Assembly: GCF_030695035.1 (NCBI RefSeq)
Contig: NZ_JAUYTT010000025.1
Coordinates: 62,001 to 126,000 of the forward strand
Direction of reading: 5' to 3'
Origin: Frigidibacter sp.
GTDB lineage: Bacteria > Pseudomonadota > Alphaproteobacteria > Rhodobacterales > Rhodobacteraceae
DNA length: 64,000 bases
Notes under the pieces: generated by a model
What the model was told of the DNA's origin: nothing
What the model saw: only the letters and a program-made list of their open reading frames with translations
The model's database searches: none
Part shown: in pieces, positions 1 to 8,463 of the stretch
Position numbering within the stretch: the stretch's first letter is position 1
How the letters are laid out: every line of letters begins with the position of its first letter
Program-made: the position numbers and the translations under genes

Positions 1-624
1 CTGATCCCGCTGGCGCAGCTGTTCGCGGTGGAGTTTTCCTACCCGATCATGGTGGCGCTGGCGGCGCCGCTGCTGCTGGGCGAACGGCTGATGCCGGTCA
101 AGCTGCTGACGGCGGCCATCGGCTTTGCCGGCATCTTGCTGGTGGCGCGACCCTGGGGCGTGGGCGGCTTCAGCCCCGGGATCATTGCCGCCTTTGGCGC
201 GGCGCTTGGTTTTGCGGGCTCTGCCATCGTGACCAAACGGCTGACGCGCAAGGTGACCACACTTGGCATCCTGCATTGGCTCTGCGCGATCCAGCTGGGG
301 CTGGCGCTGGTCTTTGCGCTGTGGGATGGGCAGATGACCTGGCCCGCCCCGGCCAGCTGGCTGCCGCTGGTGGTGATCGGCCTGTCGGGCCTCGGCGCGC
401 ATTACTGCCTGACCACGGCGCTGTCGCTGGCGCCTGCCTCCATCGTCACGCCCATCGACTTCCTGCGCCTGCCGCTGATCGGGGTGGTGGGGATGCTGCT
501 CTATGGCGAGCCGCTGGACATCTGGGTCTTTGCCGGCGGCGCGATCATCTTCGGCGCCAACTGGATCAACCTGGCCGCCGATGCGCGGGCAGGGCGGCGC
601 CCCGTGCCACAGGTGGCGGCCTGA
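1..624 (+). CDS. EamA/DMT-family transporter, 5' end cut by window
   Basis: The frame is open from the first base, so the N-terminal part lies outside the window; about 207 residues are visible. The protein is a run of hydrophobic segments separated by short loops. The second EamA repeat is recognisable, with the family pattern of Glu/Pro-containing helices (EFSYPIM, TPIDFLRLPL, LYGEPL). Such proteins sit in the inner membrane and export small metabolites or amino acids; the substrate cannot be read from sequence. The final residues after the last helix are a short charged tail. The next gene on the same strand starts 144 bp downstream and appears to have its own promoter region. Confidence 0.85.
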   Translation: MIPLAQLFAVEFSYPIMVALAAPLLLGERLMPVKLLTAAIGFAGILLVARPWGVGGFSPGIIAAFGAALGFAGSAIVTKRLTRKVTTLGILHWLCAIQLGLALVFALWDGQMTWPAPASWLPLVVIGLSGLGAHYCLTTALSLAPASIVTPIDFLRLPLIGVVGMLLYGEPLDIWVFAGGAIIFGANWINLAADARAGRRPVPQVAA

Positions 625-662
625 ATGCTGCGCTGCCGCAAATATATGGGGATTTTTCTGCA

Positions 663-677
663 TTGCAAAAATTGCAA
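663..677. promoter_or_regulatory. Pair of TTGCAA palindromes upstream of the FadL-like gene
   Basis: Two copies of the 6-bp palindrome TTGCAA are separated by AAA, inside the AT-richer 144-bp gap before the outer-membrane protein gene. A short inverted repeat GTCA-TTGAT-TGAC follows. This may be an operator, but no regulator can be named from the sequence. Confidence 0.25.
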
Positions 678-768
678 CGCAGCCATGTCGCGACGTCACG
701 TCATTGATTGACGCAAGGGCCGGTTACGTGGACGTTACAAGTGAACTCGTAGGGATGAGGTTCTAAAT

Positions 769-1887
769 ATGAGACGTGTCTTGATGACGGTCAGCGCCAC
801 GGCTCTGACTGCAACGGGGGCCTTTGCCGGTGGCATCGAGCGTTCGACCCAATCTGTCGCAATCCTGTTCGAACAGGGCAACTATGTCGAGTTCAGCCTC
901 GGCAGCGTTTCGCCCGATGTCAGCGGTGTGCAGCAGGTTCCGCTGACCACGCCGGCTGGCAACTCGTCGGGCGACATGGCGGGGGATTACACCACCTGGT
1001 CGTTGGCGGTGAAAACCGCGCTGACGGACAAGCTGGACTTCGCGCTGATCCTCGATGAGCCTATTGGCGCCGATGTCGACTACGCCACGGGAACCGGCTA
1101 TTCCTATGCCGGGTCCACCGCCACCATCGACAGCCATGCCCTGACGGGACTGCTGCGCTATAAGGCGACGCCGTCCTTCTCGGTGATCGGCGGCCTGCGC
1201 GCCGTGCAGACCGAGGGCGAGGTTTCGCTGTTCAACGGCTATGACATGAAGTCCAAGAAAGAGACCGACTTTGGCTACGTGCTGGGTGTTGCCTGGGAAA
1301 AGCCCGAGATCGCCGCCCGCGTCGCGCTGACCTATAATTCGGCCATCGACCATGACTTCCGCGTGCAGGAAAGCGTATCGTTTGGGGCGCTCGTGCAGCA
1401 GAACGAATTCACGACCACTATCCCACAATCGCTGCTCCTTGAAGCGCAGACCGGGATCGCGGCCGATACGCTGCTGTTCGGTTCGGTCCGCTGGGTGGAT
1501 TGGTCCGAGTTCAAGATCGCGCCTCCGCTCTATACCCAGGCGTTCCTTGACAACTTGGTTGATTACGATGGCGACACCGTGACCTACAGTATCGGCTTGG
1601 GCCGCAAGTTCAATGACACCTGGTCCGGGGCGATCACTGCCAGCTATGAAGATGCCATCGGCGGCTTCTCGGGCAACCTCGGCCCGACCGACGGCGCCAC
1701 CTCGGTGGGCCTTGCCACGACCTATACGCGCGGCCCGATGAAGATCACCGGCGGTGTGCGTTATATCTGGCTGGGGGATACCGAGACCGAGGCAACGCAG
1801 CTGGCCTATCCGGCTGGCACCACCTTCGGCGATTTCAAGGACAACGAGGGCGTCGCCCTTGGGTTCCGGGTCGGCTACAGCTTCTGA
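769..1887 (+). CDS. FadL/OmpP1-type outer membrane protein
   Basis: 372 residues. A signal peptide is visible at about residues 1-20, with predicted cleavage after AFA before GGIERS. The mature part alternates short amphipathic strands and ends in a Phe (RVGYSF), the classic C-terminal signature of an outer-membrane beta-barrel. The N-terminal stretch (IERSTQSVAILFEQGNYVEF) is typical of alphaproteobacterial members of the OMPP1/FadL/TodX family, which take up long-chain fatty acids and other hydrophobic compounds. It stands alone: an exporter gene lies upstream, and a strong terminator follows 25 bp after the stop codon. The substrate is inferred only from the family. Confidence 0.8.
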   Translation: MRRVLMTVSATALTATGAFAGGIERSTQSVAILFEQGNYVEFSLGSVSPDVSGVQQVPLTTPAGNSSGDMAGDYTTWSLAVKTALTDKLDFALILDEPIGADVDYATGTGYSYAGSTATIDSHALTGLLRYKATPSFSVIGGLRAVQTEGEVSLFNGYDMKSKKETDFGYVLGVAWEKPEIAARVALTYNSAIDHDFRVQESVSFGALVQQNEFTTTIPQSLLLEAQTGIAADTLLFGSVRWVDWSEFKIAPPLYTQAFLDNLVDYDGDTVTYSIGLGRKFNDTWSGAITASYEDAIGGFSGNLGPTDGATSVGLATTYTRGPMKITGGVRYIWLGDTETEATQLAYPAGTTFGDFKDNEGVALGFRVGYSF

Positions 1888-1911
1888 TACGGCGTCCTGC
1901 GCCGGTCTGGA

Positions 1912-1943
1912 AAGGCCCCGCTCCGGCGGGGCCTTTTGCTTTT
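1912..1943 (+). terminator. Rho-independent terminator after the FadL-like gene
   Basis: A perfect 10-bp stem AAGGCCCCGC / GCGGGGCCTT with loop TCCG is followed by TTGCTTTT. It directly follows the outer-membrane protein gene and separates it from the next transporter gene. Confidence 0.9.
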
Positions 1944-2010
1944 GCCCTTTTGTATTTGGCACAAGATCCGGGTGGCGGAGCGGCCGGCACGGGCCTAGCG
2001 TCCGCCCATC

Positions 2011-2949
2011 ATGAAACAGACAACGATCTCCCCCCTCGCCTGGGCCCTGATGGCCGCGCTCGCCCTGATCTGGGGCGGCTCCTTCCCGTCCAACCGGCTG
2101 GCGCTGGCCGAGGTGGGGGTGCTGACCACCGTGGCCTTCCGCGTCGGGATCGGCGCGCTGGTTATGTGGGGCGTGGTGGCGCTGCGCGGGATCGCACTGC
2201 CGCGGGGGCCGCGGGTCTGGGCGGCGTTCATGGTCATGGGCCTGCTGAACAACGCGCTGCCCTTCACGCTGATCGTCTGGGGCCAGACGCGGATCGACTC
2301 GGGGCTGGCGGCGATCCTGAATGCCGCCACCGCGATCCTTGGGGTGGCCGTTGCCGCGGCGGTGTTCCGGGATGAGCGGCTGGGGCTGCGCAAGGGCGCG
2401 GGCGTCTTTCTGGGCTTCACGGGGGTGGCTGTCGCCATCGGCATCGGCGCGCTGGCGCGGTTCGACCCCAGCTCGCTCGGCCAACTGGCGGTGCTGGGGG
2501 CGGCGCTGAGCTATGCCTTCGCCGGGGCTTTTGGCCGCGTGACCACCCGCGGCATGGCGCCGGAACTTGCCGCCGCCGGGATGCTGACGGCCGCCGCGCT
2601 GGTGATGGTGCCCGCCGCGCTGCTGGTCGAGGGGCCGCCGCCGCTGGACCTTGCGCCGGCCACCTGGGGCGCGCTCTTCTACCTGTCGGTGATCGCCACG
2701 GCGGGGGCCTTCGTCCTTTACTACCGGGTGATGCAGATGGCGGGGGCGGGCAACCTCAGCCTTGTGACGCTGCTGGTCGCGCCGGTCGCCATCGTCCTTG
2801 GCGCGGTGATGTTCGACGAGGCGCTGCCGCTGCGCGCCTATCTGGGCTTCGCGCTGTTGGCCGCGGGGCTCATCGTGATCGACGGGCGGGTCTTTCGGCT
2901 GCGCGCCGCCCTGCAGAAAAGCCGTGACCCTGCGGCGGGGCAAGGTTAA
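2011..2949 (+). CDS. EamA/DMT-family transporter
   Basis: 312 residues with about ten predicted membrane helices in two EamA repeats. The N-terminus (WALMAALALIWGGSFPSNRLAL) carries the WGG-S signature of DMT exporters, and the second repeat begins near GQLAVLGAALSYAFAGAFGR. It is an inner-membrane drug/metabolite exporter of unknown substrate. It starts with ATG 68 bp after a terminator, so it probably has its own promoter. It is followed by a P-loop ATPase gene only 31 bp downstream on the same strand, which may be cotranscribed. Confidence 0.85.
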   Translation: MKQTTISPLAWALMAALALIWGGSFPSNRLALAEVGVLTTVAFRVGIGALVMWGVVALRGIALPRGPRVWAAFMVMGLLNNALPFTLIVWGQTRIDSGLAAILNAATAILGVAVAAAVFRDERLGLRKGAGVFLGFTGVAVAIGIGALARFDPSSLGQLAVLGAALSYAFAGAFGRVTTRGMAPELAAAGMLTAAALVMVPAALLVEGPPPLDLAPATWGALFYLSVIATAGAFVLYYRVMQMAGAGNLSLVTLLVAPVAIVLGAVMFDEALPLRAYLGFALLAAGLIVIDGRVFRLRAALQKSRDPAAGQG

Positions 2950-2980
2950 ATCCCCCTTAAGAAGCGGGCAGGGGGCGGCG

Positions 2981-3844
2981 ATGATCTATGCGGATGCGGC
3001 ACAGTGGCGGGCGGCGCCGGACAAGCGGGTGCTGCTGTTCGGCATGTCCGGCCTTGGCAAGACCCACCTTGCGAACCTGCTGCGTGAGGGCGGGGACTGG
3101 TTCCACTACTCCGTCGATTACCGCATCGGCACCCGCTACATGGGCGAGCATATCGCCGACAACTTCAAGCGCGAGGCGATGAAGGTTCCGCTGCTGCGCG
3201 AGCTGCTGATGACCGACAGCGTCTATATCGCGTCCAACATCACCTTCGACAATCTGGCGCCGCTTTCCACCTACCTTGGCAAGCCGGGCGACCCGGCCAA
3301 GGGCGGCTTGCCCTTCGCCGAATACATGCAGCGGCAAGAGCAGCACCGGCTGGCCGAGATCGCGGCCTTGCTCGACACCGGCCACTTCGCCCGCCGCGCG
3401 CAAGGGATCTATGGCTACCCGAATTTCGTCTGCGATTCCGGCGGCAGCATCTGCGAGGTGGTGAACCCGCATGACCCCGCCGACCCGGTGCTGACGGCGC
3501 TGTCGCAAGACACGCTGATGATCTGGATCGAAGGGTCCGACGCGCATACCGCCGAACTCGTCCGCCGCTTCGACCGCGCCCCGAAGCCGATGTATTACCA
3601 ACCCGCCTTCCTGCACGCCGCCTGGGCCGACTATCTGGCCGAGACCGGCGCCGATGAAGCCGCCGTCGATCCCGATGCCTTCGTGCGCTGGACCTATGCC
3701 CGCGCGCTGGCCCATCGCCAGCCCCGCTATGCCGCGATGGCGACCAATTGGGGCCTGAAGGTCCGCGCCGAGGACGTCGCCCGCCTGCGCAGCGCCCAGG
3801 ACTTCACCGATTTGGTGGCGACCGCGCTGGATCGCAGGGCTTGA
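2981..3844 (+). CDS. P-loop ATPase, uncharacterised Rhodobacterales type
   Basis: 287 residues. The Walker A motif GMSGLGKT is at residues 21-28, right after a short N-terminal strand (RVLLF). This resembles small nucleotide or metabolite kinases that act on one bound molecule rather than AAA+ machines. No obvious Walker B with an adjacent signature was identified. A frame upstream (GTG at 2924) stays open, but ATG 2981 is preferred because it lies after the preceding stop and has a purine-rich GGGGGCGGCG upstream. It lies 65 bp before metA on the same strand. Known relatives are annotated only as ATPase; the biochemical role is not known to me. Confidence 0.75.
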   Translation: MIYADAAQWRAAPDKRVLLFGMSGLGKTHLANLLREGGDWFHYSVDYRIGTRYMGEHIADNFKREAMKVPLLRELLMTDSVYIASNITFDNLAPLSTYLGKPGDPAKGGLPFAEYMQRQEQHRLAEIAALLDTGHFARRAQGIYGYPNFVCDSGGSICEVVNPHDPADPVLTALSQDTLMIWIEGSDAHTAELVRRFDRAPKPMYYQPAFLHAAWADYLAETGADEAAVDPDAFVRWTYARALAHRQPRYAAMATNWGLKVRAEDVARLRSAQDFTDLVATALDRRA

Positions 3845-3909
3845 GTGCGCGGCCCGCACGGCTTATCTGACCTGCTCTGCCCGTTCCGCCAGCTCTGAAG
3901 GAGAGCACC

Positions 3910-4845
3910 ATGCCCATCACCCTGCCCGAGACGCTTCCCGCCTTCGACATCCTGTCGGCAGAGGGCGTCATGGTCATGTCGCCGGGCAGGGCGGCGATGC
4001 AGGATATCCGGCCGCTGCGCATCGGGTTGCTGAACCTGATGCCCAAGAAGATCCAGACAGAGAACCAGTTCGCCCGGCTGATCGGCGCGACGCCGCTGCA
4101 GATCGACCTGTCGCTGATCCGCATGACCGACCATGAGACGCGCAACACCGCCGCCGAGCATATGGAAGAGTTCTACCGCCCCTTCGCCGAGGTGGAGGCG
4201 AGCGGCGACAAGTTCGATGGCCTCATCATCACCGGCGCGCCGATCGAGCATCTGGACTTCGAGGACGTCACCTATTGGGAAGAACTGGCCCGGGTCTTTG
4301 CCTGGACCCAGACCCATGTGCATTCCACCTTTGGCGTCTGCTGGGGCGGGATGGCGATGATCTGGCATTTCCACGGGGTCCAGAAGCACATCCTGCCGGC
4401 CAAGGCCTTCGGCTGTTTCCGCCACCAGAACCTCGCGCCCGCCTCGCCGCTGCTGCGCGGGTTTTCGGATGATTTCGTGATCCCGGTCAGCCGCTGGACC
4501 GAGATGCGCCAGGCCGAGATCGACGCCGCGCCGGGGCTGGTGACGCTTCTGGGGTCGGATGAGGTGGGCCCCTGTCTGGTGCAGGATGAGGCGCACCGCG
4601 CGCTCTATATCTTCAACCATTTCGAATACGACACCGGCACGCTGAAAGAGGAATATGACCGCGACACCGCGGCCGGTAAGCCCATCAATGTGCCGATGAA
4701 TTACTATCCCGGTAACGATCCCGCGCGCCCGCCCTTGAACCGGTGGCGCAGCCACGCACATCTGCTTTATGGAAACTGGATCAACGAAATCTACCAAACC
4801 ACCCCGTTCGAGCTCGCAGATATCGGCACGCCGGCCGCGGCGTAG
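3910..4845 (+). CDS. metA: Homoserine O-acetyltransferase (MetA family)
   Basis: 311 residues, full length for the MetA family. It acylates the hydroxyl of L-homoserine in the first committed step of methionine synthesis in the cytoplasm. The catalytic cysteine is visible in FGVCWGG (Cys144). The specificity loop reads ITGAPIE, where the Glu matches acetyl-CoA-using MetA enzymes rather than the Gly of the E. coli succinyl-using enzyme, so acetyl-CoA is the predicted donor. ATG 3910 follows a clear AAGGAG. The 65-bp upstream gap shows no recognisable SAM riboswitch. The next gene starts 1 bp after the stop. Confidence 0.93.
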   Translation: MPITLPETLPAFDILSAEGVMVMSPGRAAMQDIRPLRIGLLNLMPKKIQTENQFARLIGATPLQIDLSLIRMTDHETRNTAAEHMEEFYRPFAEVEASGDKFDGLIITGAPIEHLDFEDVTYWEELARVFAWTQTHVHSTFGVCWGGMAMIWHFHGVQKHILPAKAFGCFRHQNLAPASPLLRGFSDDFVIPVSRWTEMRQAEIDAAPGLVTLLGSDEVGPCLVQDEAHRALYIFNHFEYDTGTLKEEYDRDTAAGKPINVPMNYYPGNDPARPPLNRWRSHAHLLYGNWINEIYQTTPFELADIGTPAAA

Positions 4846-4846
4846 G

Positions 4847-5785
4847 ATGGGCCGTGTCGCTGCAGCCCTTGCGCTGCTGGCCAGCTTCGGGCTGACCGCC
4901 TGCGCCGCCTCGCGCGAGGCGGCGACGCGCGCCGCCAACCCGCCGCAGGGCCAGTTCGTCACCGTGGGCGGGCACCGGCTGCATGTGGTGGTGGCGGGGC
5001 AGGGGCCGGATCTGGTGCTGATCCACGGCGCCTCCGGCTCTGGCCGCGACATGACCTTCGATCTGGTGGGCCGGCTCAGCGACCGCTACCGCGTGATCGT
5101 GCCTGACCGCCCCGGCTTTGGCTATTCCGACGCATTGCCCGGTGGCGGCACGCTGGCGCAGCAGGCAGAGCTGCTGGCGGATCTGGCGGTGGAGCTGGGG
5201 GCCGACCGGCCGCTGGTGGTGGGGCACAGCTATGGTGGCTCCGTCGCGCTGGCTTGGGCGGTGCATCGGCCCGAGAACGTCGCGGGCCTTGTCACGCTCG
5301 CCGCCGCCTCGCATCCGTGGGAGGGGGATCTGTCGCTGTTCTACCGGGTCACCTCCTCGGCCGTGGGCCGCGTCGTCGCGGTGCCTGCCATCGCCGCGCT
5401 GGTACCGGCGGACACGGTGAACGGCATGGTTGAGGGCGTCTTTGCCCCGCAATCCGAGCCCGAGGGCTATGCCGAGCATTTCGGCCCGCTTATGTCCGCC
5501 TCGCGCAAGACGCTGGCCGCCAATGCGCAGCAGCGCGCCACGTTGAAGGACGAGCTTGCGGCGCAATCGCGGCAGTATCCGGCAATCGACATGCCGGTCG
5601 AGGTGCTGCACGGCGATGCCGACCGGACCGTCTGGCTCGACATCCATTCCCGCGCCCTGTCGCGCGAGGTGCCGGGGGCGCGGCTGACCGTGCTGCCGGG
5701 CGTCGGCCACATGCCGCACCATGCCGACCCTGAAGCGGTCGTCTCTGTCATCGACCGCGCCGCCGCCCGCGCCGGGCTGCGCTGA
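4847..5785 (+). CDS. Alpha/beta hydrolase, predicted lipoprotein
   Basis: 312 residues. A short signal sequence ends in the lipobox LTAC (Cys19), so the protein is likely lipid-anchored on the periplasmic side. An alpha/beta-hydrolase fold follows: oxyanion loop HGASGSG near residue 60, nucleophile elbow GHSYGG with Ser128, and the acid and His in the C-terminal third ([15 protein letters not shown]). The start ATG lies 2 bp after the metA stop, so it is probably cotranscribed and translationally coupled, although no functional link to methionine synthesis is apparent. The substrate is unknown; esterase or lactonase activity is possible. Confidence 0.82.
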   Translation: MGRVAAALALLASFGLTACAASREAATRAANPPQGQFVTVGGHRLHVVVAGQGPDLVLIHGASGSGRDMTFDLVGRLSDRYRVIVPDRPGFGYSDALPGGGTLAQQAELLADLAVELGADRPLVVGHSYGGSVALAWAVHRPENVAGLVTLAAASHPWEGDLSLFYRVTSSAVGRVVAVPAIAALVPADTVNGMVEGVFAPQSEPEGYAEHFGPLMSASRKTLAANAQQRATLKDELAAQSRQYPAIDMPVEVLHGDADRTVWLDIHSRALSREVPGARLTVLPGVGHMPHHADPEAVVSVIDRAAARAGLR

Positions 5786-5870
5786 GGCCCCGCCGCAAAG
5801 GACTCCGGTGCGGGCTCCATTGCGGCTGGTGCCCCAATCGCCATACTGGTGCGAAACTTCGAGGTGCCCG

Positions 5871-6806
5871 ATGCCGTCTGACAAGACCCCGACCGAGATC
5901 CCCTTCGTTGCCGATATCCTGAGCTTCTACAACGACGAGGCCCCCAAGGAACTGCGCCACGCCATCGAAAAGGCTGGCAAGAAGGACATGCTGTCCGGCA
6001 GCTACCCCTATGCCGAAGAGATGTCCGGCAAGGACTATGACGCGCAGATGGAGAAGCTGCAGATCGAGCTGGTGAAGATGCTGGCCGGCCAGAAGGCCAC
6101 GGGCGGCCGCGTCTGCGTGCTCTTCGAAGGCCGCGACGCCGCCGGCAAGGGTGGCACCATCGAGCGGATGCGCGAGAACCTTAACCCGCGCAACGCCTAT
6201 ATCGTCGCCCTGCCCAAGCCGAGCGAGCGCGAGGCGAGCCAGTGGTATTTCCAGCGCTATGTCGACTGGCTGCCCGCAGCGGGCGAGGTCGCCCTCTTCG
6301 ACCGCAGCTGGTACAACCGCGGCGTGGTCGAGCAGGTCTTCGGCTTCTGCACCCCGGTGCAGCGCGGCCAGTTCTTCCAGCAACTGCCGCATTTCGAACG
6401 GATGCTGGTGGATGAGGGCATCACCCTGGTGAAGATCTGGCTGGAGGTCAGCCGCGCCGAGCAGCTGCGCCGCTTCCTCGACCGCGCCAAGGACCCGCTG
6501 AAGCAGTGGAAGCTCAGCTGGATCGACGTTGAGGGGCTGAAGAAATGGGACACGTACTGCGCCGCCATTGCCGAGACGATGGCGCTGAGCCATCTGGCCG
6601 GCGCGCCCTGGACGGTGGTGCTGTCCGACGACAAGGACCGCGCCCGCATCGCCGCGATCCAGACGCTGCTGCTGGCGGTGGACTATCCGGGCAAGGATCT
6701 GGACGCCATCGGTACCATCGACACCAAGGTCTGCGGCGGGCCCGAGATCATGCCGGCCGAGGTGATGGCGGCCAGTCCTTCGGGGCGCGAGGGCAAAGCC
6801 GGCTGA
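5871..6806 (+). CDS. ppk2: Polyphosphate kinase 2 (PPK2 family)
   Basis: 311 residues. PPK2 enzymes use polyphosphate to phosphorylate ADP, GDP or nucleoside monophosphates. Walker [10 protein letters not shown] is at residues 87-95, the family motif SQWYFQRY near 123-130, and Walker B/lid FDRSWYNR at 143-150. ATG 5871 is chosen because the conserved family N-terminus starts there; the open frame upstream overlaps the previous gene. Its stop overlaps the start of the TetR gene (TGATG), which suggests one operon. A second, more distant PPK2 is at 60009-60926. Nucleotide specificity cannot be assigned from motifs alone. Confidence 0.92.
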   Translation: MPSDKTPTEIPFVADILSFYNDEAPKELRHAIEKAGKKDMLSGSYPYAEEMSGKDYDAQMEKLQIELVKMLAGQKATGGRVCVLFEGRDAAGKGGTIERMRENLNPRNAYIVALPKPSEREASQWYFQRYVDWLPAAGEVALFDRSWYNRGVVEQVFGFCTPVQRGQFFQQLPHFERMLVDEGITLVKIWLEVSRAEQLRRFLDRAKDPLKQWKLSWIDVEGLKKWDTYCAAIAETMALSHLAGAPWTVVLSDDKDRARIAAIQTLLLAVDYPGKDLDAIGTIDTKVCGGPEIMPAEVMAASPSGREGKAG

Positions 6807-7423
6807 TGGGCAAGCAGGGCTACCATCACGGCAACCTGCGGCAGGCGCTGGTCGAGGCGGCACTGACGCTGATTGAGGCGCAGGGGCCGCAGGGCTTTAC
6901 GCTGTCCGAGGCGGCGAAGACGGCGGGGGTGACGCCCGCTGCCGTCTATCGCCACTTCGCCGGGCGCGAGGACCTGATCGCGGAATGCGCGCGGCAGGGC
7001 TTTGGCATCTTCGCCGACCTGATGGACCATGCCTGGAACGGTGGCAAACCTTCGTCGCTTGCGGCCTTCGAGGCGACGGGGCGGGCCTATCTGGCTTTCG
7101 CGCGGCGGTTTCCGGGGCATTACATGGCGATGTTCGAAAGCGGCATTGCGCCGGAGACCACGCCCGAACTCTCGGCCGCCACCGCCCGCGCTCAGGCCGT
7201 GCTGACCCGCGCCGCCGCAGCGCTGAGCCAGCATCTGCCCGAGGGGCGGCGCCCGCCCGCCAGCATGGTTTCGGCCCATATATGGGCGATGAGCCACGGG
7301 GTGGTAGAGCTCTTCGCCCGCGGCACCCCCGGCGCCCGCGGCCCGTTCCCGCCAGAAGACCTGCTGGAAACCGGCATCGGCATCTATCTGCGCGGGCTGG
7401 GGCTACTGCCGGGCGATAGCTGA
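6806..7423 (+). CDS. TetR/AcrR-family transcriptional regulator
   Basis: 205 residues. An N-terminal helix-turn-helix (about residues 10-60: FTLSEAAKTAGVTPAAVYRHF) has the typical TetR Y-x-HF recognition helix end, followed by an all-helical ligand-binding domain ending in a WG-motif family C-terminus (TetR_C). Its ATG overlaps the ppk2 stop, so it is produced with PPK2 and may respond to a ligand linked to that pathway or act autogenously. The gene ends 3 bp before the stop of the convergent MarR-GNAT gene. Confidence 0.88.
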   Translation: MGKQGYHHGNLRQALVEAALTLIEAQGPQGFTLSEAAKTAGVTPAAVYRHFAGREDLIAECARQGFGIFADLMDHAWNGGKPSSLAAFEATGRAYLAFARRFPGHYMAMFESGIAPETTPELSAATARAQAVLTRAAAALSQHLPEGRRPPASMVSAHIWAMSHGVVELFARGTPGARGPFPPEDLLETGIGIYLRGLGLLPGDS

Positions 7424-7426
7424 GCC

Positions 7427-8341
7427 CTACAGAGCCAGCGACCAGCTCTCACCGATCAGGTCATGGCCGAAGGAATGATGCGGCGCCTCCTCCACCAGTA
7501 CGAAGCCGGTGCGCTGATAGATCCGGCGCGCGGGACCCAGCACAGAGTTGGTCCAGAGGTCGAGCCGGGTGTAGCCTGCGGCCCGCGCCCGCGCGATGCA
7601 GGTCCGCACCAGCAGATCGCCGATGCCCTGACCGCGCGCCGCAGGCTCCACATAGAGCAGCCGCAGCTTGCCCGCCCCCGCCTCGCCGCGCACGAGGAAG
7701 ACGGATCCGACCATCTGCCCGTCGATCTCGGCGATCCAGGCATCCTCGCAGGCCGGATCGAAGTTGCTCTGGAAATCGGCCAGGATGCGCGCCGCCAGCG
7801 CCTCGAACTCGGCAGTCCAGCCATAGTCCCGGGCGTAGAGCACCGCCTGCCGCGAGGCGACGAGGCCGAGATCGCCGGGCCGCAGACCGCGCAGCACCGG
7901 CTGCGGCGGGGCGCCGTCCTCGAAGATGCGGGTCAGCGTCTCCGCCGCGCGGCGCAGGCTGTCGCGGCGGACGGGCGGCAGCGCCTCCAGCAGCGCGCCC
8001 ATGGCAGTGCGGGTGCTTTGCTCCAGCGCGGCATAGGTGCTGCGCCCCGCCTCGGTCAGCGACAGCAGCTGATGGCGGCCATGCGCGGGGTCATCCCGCG
8101 CGGCGACGAGACCGCGGCTGACAAAGCGCTTGATGGTGCGGCTGATCTGGCCCGGGTCCATGCGCAGCGTGCGGGCAAGCTCTGCCCCCGTCGGATCGGT
8201 GCGGTGCGCAAGCTCGTAGAGCACCCGCGCCTCGCTGAGCGTGAAGGGGCTATTGTCGAGCCTTGTGTCAAGCAGCCCCAGCCGGTTGGTATAGGCGCGG
8301 TTGAAGGCGCGCAGGGCGTCGATGTCTTCGGCCGGGATCAT
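7427..8341 (-). CDS. MarR-GNAT fusion: helix-turn-helix regulator with N-acetyltransferase domain
   Basis: 304 residues. Residues about 1-145 form a MarR winged helix, with the wing sequence DPAHGR near 84-89. Residues about 150-304 form a GNAT acetyltransferase, with the acetyl-CoA loop RGQGIG at 236-241 and the C-terminal YQRTGF element. An upstream ATG at 8371 is in frame, but a clear AGGAG lies between it and ATG 8341, at proper spacing for 8341, so 8341 is the start. The family combines DNA binding with acyl transfer to a small amine or amino acid. No neighbour indicates the target. Confidence 0.88.
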   Translation of the reverse strand: MIPAEDIDALRAFNRAYTNRLGLLDTRLDNSPFTLSEARVLYELAHRTDPTGAELARTLRMDPGQISRTIKRFVSRGLVAARDDPAHGRHQLLSLTEAGRSTYAALEQSTRTAMGALLEALPPVRRDSLRRAAETLTRIFEDGAPPQPVLRGLRPGDLGLVASRQAVLYARDYGWTAEFEALAARILADFQSNFDPACEDAWIAEIDGQMVGSVFLVRGEAGAGKLRLLYVEPAARGQGIGDLLVRTCIARARAAGYTRLDLWTNSVLGPARRIYQRTGFVLVEEAPHHSFGHDLIGESWSLAL

Positions 8342-8463
8342 GCTGCCGCTCCTGAATGTTGGCACAATCAAGATCGTAAAATGATGACTGAGTCAACATG
8401 TCTCGCGCAGGCAGGCCGCCGCCCGAGGGGCAGCGGGCGGGCCGTCATTCCATCTCGCCCGCC

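Noticed and set aside
763-2943. 726-codon open frame on the minus strand
   Set aside because: Antisense shadow over the FadL-like and EamA genes. Its composition is Arg/His/Gln-rich low-similarity protein typical of the antisense frame of GC-rich genes.
3845-3909. SAM-II riboswitch before metA
   Set aside because: The 65-bp gap lacks the conserved SAM-II pseudoknot sequence as I know it, and is little longer than a ribosome-binding leader.
4769-4846. Upstream in-frame extension of the lipoprotein hydrolase
   Set aside because: It overlaps metA and would bury the signal peptide and lipobox; ATG 4847 fits an exported lipoprotein.
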